23,058 nucleotides of DNA from Rhodoluna sp. (lineage in GTDB: Bacteria; Actinomycetota; Actinomycetes; Actinomycetales; Microbacteriaceae), in assembly GCA_023260375.1 (NCBI GenBank), contig JALQVK010000194.1, forward strand, positions 1 to 23,058, read 5' to 3'. Shown piece by piece: positions 8,616 to 14,429 of this stretch. Numbering within the stretch: the stretch's first letter is position 1; every line of letters begins with the position of its first letter. The notes below the pieces were generated by a model. That model ran no database searches. It was not told where the DNA came from and saw only the letters and a list, made by a program, of their open reading frames with translations. The position numbers and the translations under genes are program-made.

Positions 8616-9130
8616 GCAAGTCTAAAGACCGTCTAGACGCACCAATCGGTACTCGTAGCCGTTTTCCTCGCCTAAGCATTGACCAGGAACAATTCGGTCG
8701 CGCCTCGGAAGCCTTTGCTCGTGCCATGGGCACCGGCGGCTTCCTAATTGGCATGACAGTGTTCTGTGTAATTTGGCTCGCTTGGAACACCTTCGCGCCT
8801 GAAACTATTCAGTTCGACCCACGTTTGACCAACTTCACGTTGCTCACGCTGATTCTTTCGATGCAGGCCTCTTACGCAGCACCTTTGATCCTTTTGGCTC
8901 AAAACCGTCAGGACGACCGCGACCGCGTGAAGTTTGAGCAAGACCGTCAGCGTGCGGAGCGTAACCTTGCCGACACCGAGTACCTTGCTCGTGAAGTTGT
9001 GGCGCTTCGCTTGGCGATGGAAGAGATGGCCACCAAGGACTTCGTGAAAGACGAACTTCGTGACCTGATGCGTGAACTTCTTGAAGAGTTGCGCGAGCCT
9101 GCCAAAAAGAGCAAGCCAAAGGGCAAATGA
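8612..9130 (+). CDS. DUF1003 family membrane protein
   Basis: A 172-residue protein with two predicted membrane helices, at about 43-61 (GFLIGMTVFCVIWLAWNTF) and 74-96, the second followed by the family signature AAPLILLAQNRQDDRDRV. The C-terminal 70 residues are charged and probably form a coiled coil. The function of DUF1003 is not established. The gene overlaps the preceding MgtE_N/CBS gene and the following mrp gene by 4 bp each (ATGA), so all three should be co-transcribed and translationally coupled. The association makes the DUF1003 protein a good candidate for the membrane partner of the CBS sensor; this is inference from gene order. Confidence 0.88.
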   Translation: MSKSKDRLDAPIGTRSRFPRLSIDQEQFGRASEAFARAMGTGGFLIGMTVFCVIWLAWNTFAPETIQFDPRLTNFTLLTLILSMQASYAAPLILLAQNRQDDRDRVKFEQDRQRAERNLADTEYLAREVVALRLAMEEMATKDFVKDELRDLMRELLEELREPAKKSKPKGK

Positions 9131-10194
9131 CTTCACGCGATGAGGCTCTAGCCGCATTAGCTAGGGTCATTGATCCAGAACTTCGACGCCCGATTACCGA
9201 ACTTGGCATGGTTGGTGACCTAACCGGCTCCACCATCGACATCAAACTCACGATTCCCACCTGCCCTGCCGCCAAACAGATTGAGGCTGCCGCAAACCTT
9301 GCGGTTGAGTCGCTGGGGCTGACCGTGAACCTAACTGCGATGAACCAGGACGAACGCGACGCACTGAAGCTGCAACTTCGTGCCGGCCGTGCTCCTCGCA
9401 CCAACCCGTTCGATGAAAACAGTGTCACGCGCATCTTCTTGGTTGGCTCTGGCAAGGGCGGTGTTGGTAAATCAACTCTGACCGCCAACCTTGCCGTGGC
9501 TCTTGCTGATCAAGGCTTCTCGGTTGGCCTCATCGACGCCGACATCTTCGGCTACTCGATTCCAGGGCAACTTGGCATCACCGACAAGCCAACCCAGCTG
9601 GACGAAATGATTTTGCCGCCGGTGGCTTTCGGTGTGAAGGTGATCTCGATCGGCATGTTCGTCGATGGCTCGCAGGCGGTTGCCTGGCGCGGGCCGATGT
9701 TGCATCGCACGGTTGAGCAGTTCCTGAAAGACGTCTTCTGGGGTCAGCTCGACTTCCTGCTAATTGACATGCCACCGGGCACTGGCGATGTGGCAATCAG
9801 CCTCGGCCAAAACCTTCCAACCGCAAAGAGCCTGGTAATCACCACTCCTCAGACCGCTGCCGCCGAGGTTGCCCTGCGTTCGGGCGCCCTCGGCCTCCAA
9901 ACCGGCCAGTCGGTCTTCGGTGTCATCGAGAACATGTCTTGGTTAGAAAACCAAGACGGCTCGCGGCTAGAAATCTTTGGTTCAGGCGGCGGCGAAGCCG
10001 TTGCCAAACACCTCGAAACTTCTCTGCTCGGCCAGGTGCCAATCTCGGTCAGCCTTCGCGAAGGCTCGGACCAGGGTAAGCCGGTCGTCCTAGAAAATCC
10101 AGTCGACCCTGCCGCAGTTGCCATTCAAAGCTTGGCGAAAAAAATGGCCGAGGTAAAACTCGACCTAAAGGGTAAAACTCTGCCAATGGCCTAA
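9127..10194 (+). CDS. mrp: Mrp/NBP35-type Fe-S carrier ATPase with N-terminal DUF59 (MIP18) domain
   Basis: A 355-residue protein. Residues 1-85 are a DUF59/MIP18 domain with its conserved cysteine (C46 in TIPTCPAAKQ). Residues 109-116 read GKGGVGKS, the deviant Walker A of the MinD/Mrp class; IDADIFG (136-142) and IDMPPGTGD (213-221) follow. The family binds and delivers Fe-S clusters to apoproteins. The region after IENMSW (267-272), where many Mrp proteins carry CxxC, here reads LENQDGSRLEIFGSGGG with no cysteine, so canonical cluster bridging at that site is not possible. The start ATG overlaps the DUF1003 stop. The 3' end overlaps convergent tatB by 4 bp. Confidence 0.93.
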   Translation: MTSRDEALAALARVIDPELRRPITELGMVGDLTGSTIDIKLTIPTCPAAKQIEAAANLAVESLGLTVNLTAMNQDERDALKLQLRAGRAPRTNPFDENSVTRIFLVGSGKGGVGKSTLTANLAVALADQGFSVGLIDADIFGYSIPGQLGITDKPTQLDEMILPPVAFGVKVISIGMFVDGSQAVAWRGPMLHRTVEQFLKDVFWGQLDFLLIDMPPGTGDVAISLGQNLPTAKSLVITTPQTAAAEVALRSGALGLQTGQSVFGVIENMSWLENQDGSRLEIFGSGGGEAVAKHLETSLLGQVPISVSLREGSDQGKPVVLENPVDPAAVAIQSLAKKMAEVKLDLKGKTLPMA

Positions 10195-10562
10195 GTGGCC
10201 TCCGAGTCAAACGGTGGCTTCTCTCCTGAGTTTAAATGTTCAACCACAGGCGCCGCAGCGGCAACGGTTGCCACATCTTTGAGTGCTTCTTTCTCAACCG
10301 AGAAATTTAGGTCTTCAGTCAAAGCTTCACGAATGATCCGACGCGGATCGTATTGACGTGGGTCAAGTTTTCGCCAGTCGACATCTTCGTATTCAGGGCC
10401 GAGTTCGTCCTTGATTTGAGTCTTGGCGCCTTCTGCCATTTTCCGAATGTTTTTGATTATGTTTGCCAAACCTTTGGCGTATTCCGGCAAGCGCTCAGGA
10501 CCCAGCACAATGACTGCAATGATGCCGAGAATCAGTAACTTCTCGCCGCTTAGACCAAACAC
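10191..10562 (-). CDS. tatB: Sec-independent protein translocase subunit TatB
   Basis: A 123-residue protein beginning MFGLSGEKLLILGIIAVIVL, a single N-terminal membrane helix, followed by the Tat signature GPERLP (21-26) and an amphipathic helix (YAKGLANIIKNIRKMAEGA). The acidic residue near the N-terminus (E7) and the roughly 70-residue acidic/Ala-rich tail favour TatB over TatA. It would form the TatBC receptor for folded, twin-arginine-signal substrates at the plasma membrane; tatA and tatC are not in the window. The start is GTG at 10562, with TAGCCT 6 nt before it. It sits between mrp and an O-methyltransferase gene, similar to the tatB region of mycobacteria. Confidence 0.9.
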   Translation of the reverse strand: MFGLSGEKLLILGIIAVIVLGPERLPEYAKGLANIIKNIRKMAEGAKTQIKDELGPEYEDVDWRKLDPRQYDPRRIIREALTEDLNFSVEKEALKDVATVAAAAPVVEHLNSGEKPPFDSEAT

Positions 10563-10568
10563 CCTTAC

Positions 10569-10574
10569 AGGCTA
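10569..10574 (-). promoter_or_regulatory. Candidate leaderless -10 (TAGCCT) for tatB
   Basis: On the minus strand TAGCCT is followed by GTAAGG (6 nt) and the GTG start. The AAGG abuts the start codon directly and so would be too close to serve as a ribosome binding site. Confidence 0.4.
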
Positions 10575-10609
10575 CTAGCCCGCTACCGCATTTGAACAAC
10601 CGGTGGCTT

Positions 10610-10615
10610 TATCCT
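10610..10615 (+). promoter_or_regulatory. Candidate leaderless -10 (TATCCT) for the O-methyltransferase gene
   Basis: TATCCT is followed by TGACGC (6 nt) and then ATG 10622, with no Shine-Dalgarno. The spacing fits an mRNA starting at the AUG. Confidence 0.45.
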
Positions 10616-10621
10616 TGACGC

Positions 10622-11251
10622 ATGGTCGACAAAATCTCCAGCTGGAAATTCGTAGAAGAGTTCTTAGAAGAACCGGTTTCTTTACTCAAAGCGCGCGCTC
10701 GCGCCGATGAATTGGGTATTGAATGCGTAACCCCGGCAACCGGAGCCCAGCTTGCGTTTATCGCCAGTGCCCTTGGCGCCAGCGCTATCGTCGAGGCCGG
10801 AACCGGCGCCGGAGTCAGCGGCCTTTGGCTATTGAGCGCTTCCGACAAGTCAGTGCTTGCCACTATCGACACCGAGCCAGAGTTTCAGGCTGCCGCCAAG
10901 CAAGCCTTCGCTGATGCGGAAATTCCTGCAAACCGAACCCGCGTGATCTCCGGCCGAGCCATCGAGGTCATGTCCAACATGGCCGATGCCGCTTACGACC
11001 TAGTGGTCTTGGACGCCGACAAAGAGACACTCGAGCAGCAACTACACGAAGCAGTCAGGCTCTTGAGACCAGGAGGAGTTGTCGCAATCACTCACGCACT
11101 TTGGCGCGATCGAGTTCCAGACCCTGCGATGCGCGATGACGCCACAGTTACCTACCGAGATGCCCTTCGCTTCTTTACCCAAAACAGCGACTTTGTAACC
11201 GCGCTGGCTACGGTTGGCGATGGATTGCTGATGGCAAGCAAGCGTGCCTAA
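10622..11251 (+). CDS. SAM-dependent O-methyltransferase, class I family 3 (Rv1220c-like)
   Basis: A 209-residue cytosolic protein of the catechol-O-methyltransferase-like family 3. The SAM-binding motif I reads IVEAGTGAGVSGLWLL (about 56-71), the acidic loop is TIDTEPEF, and LVVLDADKETLEQQL carries the VDADK-like metal and SAM pocket residues. LLRPGGVVAITHALW is the typical post-motif strand. The physiological substrate is unknown; the family methylates small phenolic or other hydroxyl compounds in a metal-dependent way. It is divergent from tatB (59 bp between) and ends 15 bp before a strong intrinsic terminator. The orthologous gene in mycobacteria lies in the same sigE-tatB-mrp region. 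Confidence 0.87.
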   Translation: MVDKISSWKFVEEFLEEPVSLLKARARADELGIECVTPATGAQLAFIASALGASAIVEAGTGAGVSGLWLLSASDKSVLATIDTEPEFQAAAKQAFADAEIPANRTRVISGRAIEVMSNMADAAYDLVVLDADKETLEQQLHEAVRLLRPGGVVAITHALWRDRVPDPAMRDDATVTYRDALRFFTQNSDFVTALATVGDGLLMASKRA

Positions 11252-11266
11252 AACGCCTTAAATAAC

Positions 11267-11296
11267 AAAACCCCCGACCGCACAGTCGGGGGTTTT
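11267..11296. terminator. Strong bidirectional intrinsic terminator
   Basis: A perfect 12-bp stem, AAAACCCCCGAC paired with GTCGGGGGTTTT, closes a 6-nt loop (CGCACA). With A-tracts and T-tracts on both sides it can terminate both the O-methyltransferase transcript (+) and the DUF3117 transcript (-). It is the only strong intrinsic terminator I found in the window. Confidence 0.93.
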
Positions 11297-11304
11297 AGCT
11301 TGTG

Positions 11305-11478
11305 CTATTTCTTGATTACCGCGTTGAATGCAGCTACGAGATCTAGGGCTTCCTGCTCGCTCACTGCTGCAACGAAACGGCCGCCACCTTCTAGAGGTAG
11401 TCGGAGGATTAGCTGTCCTCGGCTGTCGCGTTCTACTTCAACTGGACCATCGTTACCGCGTGGTTTTTGAACTGCCAT
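11305..11478 (-). CDS. DUF3117 family small protein
   Basis: A 57-residue protein beginning MAVQKPRGNDGPVEVERDSR and continuing through LRLPLEGGGRFVAAVSEQEA, the signature of the actinobacterial DUF3117 family, whose members are about this size. Its function is unknown. AGGAG lies 11 nt before ATG 11478, a long spacing, with a second ATG (ATG CAC TAA) in between; the downstream ATG is the one conserved in the family. The gene lies 92 bp after the end of dapE on the same strand and ends at the terminator at 11267-11296. A GATAAT hexamer at 11524-11529 may give it its own promoter. Confidence 0.9.
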   Translation of the reverse strand: MAVQKPRGNDGPVEVERDSRGQLILRLPLEGGGRFVAAVSEQEALDLVAAFNAVIKK

Positions 11479-11523
11479 TTAGTGCATTGCTCCTTGTATT
11501 GCTGGCATCTTTGCCTTAGTTCT

Positions 11524-11544
11524 ATTATCCCAGACCACAGGTCT
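11524..11544 (-). promoter_or_regulatory. Candidate promoter with adjacent inverted repeat for the DUF3117 gene
   Basis: On the minus strand GATAAT (11524-11529) resembles a -10 and lies about 45 bp before the DUF3117 start. Just upstream, 11532-11544 is a 5-bp inverted repeat, AGACC-ACA-GGTCT, in the spacer region, where a repressor could bind. A matching -35 is not obvious. Confidence 0.35.
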
Positions 11545-11570
11545 AGCGATTACCCAAAGGGTGCCAATCG

Positions 11571-12650
11571 TTACTTAGAGAGCCAGTTCTTGAGGCCGGA
11601 GTAGCACGCTTCGATTTGCGCTACTGGAACACTCTCGTCGTCTGCGTGAGCTTTGTTTGGGTCGCCAGGACCATAGTTCACGGCTGGCACCCCAAGTGCA
11701 CTGAAACGCGCAACATCGGTCCACCCATACTTCGGACGAGCGGCCACTCCGATCGAATCTACAAAGGCTTTTGCGGCCGGCAAATCTAAACCAGGACGAG
11801 CGCCTGCCGAAGCGTCGGTAACTTCAACTTCAAACCCGTCGAAGAATCCGCGCAGATAATTTTCGGCATCAGCCAAAGACTTGCTCGGAGCAAAACGGTA
11901 GTTCACGGTTACGGTGCCCAGGTCTGGAATCACGTTGGTGGCAATACCACCGGAGATCATCACAGCGTTCAAACTCTCGCGGTAGTCAAGACCATCAACG
12001 GTAACCGTGTCTGGCTGATTGCGCTCCAAACGTGCCAGCACATCGGCTAGCCCGTGAATCGCATTCTTACCCATCCAAGGACGAGCCGAGTGGGCTTTCA
12101 CTCCGGTGGAAGAAACCACAACACGCATGGTTCCGTTGCAGCCGCCTTCAATAACGGCAGCGGTTGGTTCGCAAAGCACAGCAAAGTCGGCCTTCAAAAG
12201 TTCAGGGTGGTTTCGAGCCAGACGGCCTAGACCGTTTAGCGATGCATCAACTTCCTCATGGTCGTAGAAAACCCAAGTAACGTCTACGTTTGGTGAAGTT
12301 AGCTCACAGGCCAACTTGAGTTGCACCGCAACTCCGCCCTTCATATCGACCGTGCCACGGCCCCAAAGCGATGGCTCTCCCGCAACATCGATTCGACGAA
12401 CCGGAAGGTTATTGGCGATTGGCACAACGTCGATGTGTCCAGCGATCACAACCCGAGAGTCTCGACCCAATGAGGTTCGAGCAACCAAAGCATCGCCGTC
12501 ACGCAGAACCTCTAGATGAGGCTGAGCCCGAAGAACAACCTCAATCGCGTCTGCCAGAGCGCGTTCATCACCAGAAACCGACGAAATGTTACAGATGGCT
12601 TCGGTGAGCGCGACCACGTCTCCAGTGGCATCCAGCGAAGTAACAGACAT
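11571..12650 (-). CDS. dapE: Succinyl-diaminopimelate desuccinylase
   Basis: A 359-residue M20-family metallohydrolase that removes succinate from N-succinyl-L,L-diaminopimelate in lysine/DAP synthesis, in the cytoplasm. Visible motifs in order: GHIDVVP (metal-ligand His), GRGTVDMKGG (bridging Asp), YDHEEV (catalytic Glu and metal-ligand Glu), CEPT (metal-ligand Glu), and near the C-terminus GPGDPNKAHADDE (last His ligand). The central insert is the dimerisation domain. ATG 12650 is chosen because the protein proper begins MSVTSLDA there, and TAGGCT stands 7 nt before it; the longer frame to 12743 would run into dapD. The gene is divergent from dapD, the preceding step of the succinylase branch. 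Confidence 0.93.
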   Translation of the reverse strand: MSVTSLDATGDVVALTEAICNISSVSGDERALADAIEVVLRAQPHLEVLRDGDALVARTSLGRDSRVVIAGHIDVVPIANNLPVRRIDVAGEPSLWGRGTVDMKGGVAVQLKLACELTSPNVDVTWVFYDHEEVDASLNGLGRLARNHPELLKADFAVLCEPTAAVIEGGCNGTMRVVVSSTGVKAHSARPWMGKNAIHGLADVLARLERNQPDTVTVDGLDYRESLNAVMISGGIATNVIPDLGTVTVNYRFAPSKSLADAENYLRGFFDGFEVEVTDASAGARPGLDLPAAKAFVDSIGVAARPKYGWTDVARFSALGVPAVNYGPGDPNKAHADDESVPVAQIEACYSGLKNWLSK

Positions 12651-12680
12651 GAAAACGAGCCTACCTTGTAACCTAGACGG
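12651..12680. promoter_or_regulatory. 30-bp divergent leaderless promoter region between dapE and dapD
   Basis: Only 30 bp separate the two start codons. TAGGCT (minus, 12658-12663) lies 7 nt before the dapE ATG, and TAACCT (plus, 12669-12674) lies 6 nt before the dapD GTG. Neither gene has a Shine-Dalgarno. The -35 region of each promoter would fall in or next to the start of the other gene's coding sequence, so the two promoters must overlap. Confidence 0.6.
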
Positions 12681-13637
12681 GTGACTGAAACGACTTTTGT
12701 AACCGGTAAGGCCTGGGGCCACGGACTTGCGACCATTGCCCAAGATGGAACCGTCCTAGATACTTGGTACCCGAACCCTCAATTGGGTGAAGCCCCGAAG
12801 ACCGATGCTCTCTGGGTTGTACCAAAAGAACTTGATGCACTCGCACAACAAGACTCGCTTCGCAAAGTTTCGGTGCAAGTGGTTCGTACCGAAATAGACC
12901 TCGAACTTCCGGTCACCACCACCGCCGACGCCTACCTGCGCCTGCACCTTCTTAGCCACCTACTGGTCAAGCCAAACTCAATCAACTTGGACGGCCTACT
13001 CCCAGCACTTCCGATCGTTGCTTTCACCAGCTCCGGACCGGTTGAAGTTGACCTACTGGACGAAATTCGCCCACACCTTCAGCGTGCCGGCATTACCATT
13101 CACGCCATCGACAAGTTCCCCAGACTCATCGACTATGTAACTCCAAAGAAGGTTCGAATTGCAGACGCCAGTCGCGTTCGTCTCGGCGCTCACCTTGCCC
13201 CAGGCACCACGATCATGCACGAAGGTTTTGTGAACTTCAACGCAGGAACCCTAGGAACCGCAATGGTTGAGGGTCGCATCTCGCAAGGTGTTGTTGTCGG
13301 CGACGGCTCGGACATCGGCGGTGGTGCTTCCATCATGGGCACCCTTTCAGGCGGCGGAAAGCACAAGGTTTCAATCGGTTCGCGGGCTCTTCTAGGAGCC
13401 AACGCCGGTGTTGGAATTTCAATTGGTGACGACTCGGTGGTCGAAGCTGGCCTTTATGTCACCGCCGGCACGAAAGTAACCATTATCGACAGCAACGGTG
13501 AACGCACCGCCAAAGCAGCCGAGCTCTCCGGGGTAGCTGGCCTACTATTCCGACGCAACTCAATTAACGGTCGCGTTGAAGTTCTTCCCCGTGAAGGCGT
13601 TGGAGTGGTACTCAACTCAGCACTACAAAACTTGTAG
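12681..13637 (+). CDS. dapD: 2,3,4,5-tetrahydropyridine-2,6-dicarboxylate N-succinyltransferase (actinobacterial type)
   Basis: A 318-residue protein that transfers succinate from succinyl-CoA to tetrahydrodipicolinate in the DAP/lysine pathway. Residues 1-150 form the N-terminal region typical of the actinobacterial DapD (KAWGHGLATIAQDGTVLDTW). Residues about 165-275 are a left-handed beta-helix with hexapeptide-like turns (GTTIMHEGFVNFNAGTLG, VVVGDGSDIGGGASIMGTLS, IGDDSVVEAG). The family works as a trimer. The start is GTG at 12681. It is divergent from dapE, and a membrane-protein gene starts 5 bp after its stop, so the downstream pair is likely in the same transcript. Confidence 0.93.
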   Translation: MTETTFVTGKAWGHGLATIAQDGTVLDTWYPNPQLGEAPKTDALWVVPKELDALAQQDSLRKVSVQVVRTEIDLELPVTTTADAYLRLHLLSHLLVKPNSINLDGLLPALPIVAFTSSGPVEVDLLDEIRPHLQRAGITIHAIDKFPRLIDYVTPKKVRIADASRVRLGAHLAPGTTIMHEGFVNFNAGTLGTAMVEGRISQGVVVGDGSDIGGGASIMGTLSGGGKHKVSIGSRALLGANAGVGISIGDDSVVEAGLYVTAGTKVTIIDSNGERTAKAAELSGVAGLLFRRNSINGRVEVLPREGVGVVLNSALQNL

Positions 13638-13642
13638 TCCTA

Positions 13643-14215
13643 ATGATTACCTTTCTGAAACGCTGGGGTGTCACTAACCCATGGGTTTGGGTGTTTCTGA
13701 TTACAACGTCGCTTCAAGTTTTTAGAGGATCGCCAATCGATACCCTCATCTTCGGCTCAAGCACTCTCGTGGTTTGGTTGGATGCGGCTGGTTTTTTCAA
13801 GAAATCTCTTCAAGAGCGGCCCAAGGTTAGTAACGCGCTGATTGTTTTGGTGATGTCGGTAATCGGTCTCTCCCTGAGCTTCTTTCCTCGTCATACCTAC
13901 TTTGCTGGCGCAATCATGATCAGCATTCTTCCGGTGGTTCTCTACCTGGTTTGGCATCGTGACCGTGGTCCTAAAGAAAAAGCAGACAAGGTGATGTCAC
14001 GAACCAAACTGGTTTGGACCATCTTCTGCCTGTTGGTTTGCGTTTGGGAGTTTGCTGCCAACATTCAAGGACAGTTAGAGAACAATCTCTATACCCATCC
14101 CACAATTTCGGTGCTAATCGACCCGATGCTTGACACTAGTGTGGGCCAAACCATTTTTGTAATTGTTTGGCTGTTCTTAGGTTTAGGTTTGCTTAGAATC
14201 TGGGGTCGCAAATGA
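13643..14215 (+). CDS. Polytopic membrane protein, function unknown
   Basis: A 190-residue protein with about six hydrophobic helices, at roughly 13-28, 33-52, 61-80, 86-104, 118-138 and 166-185, separated by short basic or polar loops. No transporter or enzyme motif is apparent. It starts 5 bp after dapD and overlaps the next membrane-protein gene by 4 bp (ATGA), so dapD and the two small genes probably form one operon. No good Shine-Dalgarno precedes ATG 13643, consistent with translational coupling to dapD. I do not recognise the family. Confidence 0.75.
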   Translation: MITFLKRWGVTNPWVWVFLITTSLQVFRGSPIDTLIFGSSTLVVWLDAAGFFKKSLQERPKVSNALIVLVMSVIGLSLSFFPRHTYFAGAIMISILPVVLYLVWHRDRGPKEKADKVMSRTKLVWTIFCLLVCVWEFAANIQGQLENNLYTHPTISVLIDPMLDTSVGQTIFVIVWLFLGLGLLRIWGRK

Positions 14216-14424
14216 CCGACCCACAGATTGTCATAACCGGGTATCTAGTTCTAGTCGCACTAGGGCTAACCCTTTGGATACTTTCGAAGGTTGAAAGAAT
14301 CAAACTCCACAAGGTTGGCGTGCTGATGGACCGAATCCTGCACCACCGCACTACTCGTGTGGCAATCATCCTTGGCTGGTGGTGGCTAGGTTGGCACTTT
14401 TTGGTCAACCAAATCGCTCGCTAG
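14212..14424 (+). CDS. Small membrane protein, DUF6186-like
   Basis: A 70-residue protein with two hydrophobic helices, at about 7-24 and 51-66, joined by a basic linker. The ending VAIILGWWWLGWHFLVNQIAR has the tryptophan-rich WxxxGWHF pattern that I associate with the actinobacterial DUF6186 family; this is from memory and not verified. The start overlaps the stop of the previous gene by 4 bp. The stop lies 5 bp from the 3' end of the convergent secreted-protein gene, with no visible terminator. Function unknown. Confidence 0.7.
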   Translation: MTDPQIVITGYLVLVALGLTLWILSKVERIKLHKVGVLMDRILHHRTTRVAIILGWWWLGWHFLVNQIAR

Positions 14425-14429
14425 TTTCA

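Noticed and set aside
8844..9488. A 214-codon minus-strand open frame opposite the DUF1003 and mrp genes
   Set aside because: It is antisense to two well-supported overlapping genes, its product is Ser/Arg/Ala-rich low-complexity with no recognisable domain, and no ribosome binding site precedes it.
12651..12743. 31-codon N-terminal extension of dapE
   Set aside because: It would overlap the dapD coding start and adds a basic stretch not seen in DapE; the protein begins naturally at MSVTSLDA.
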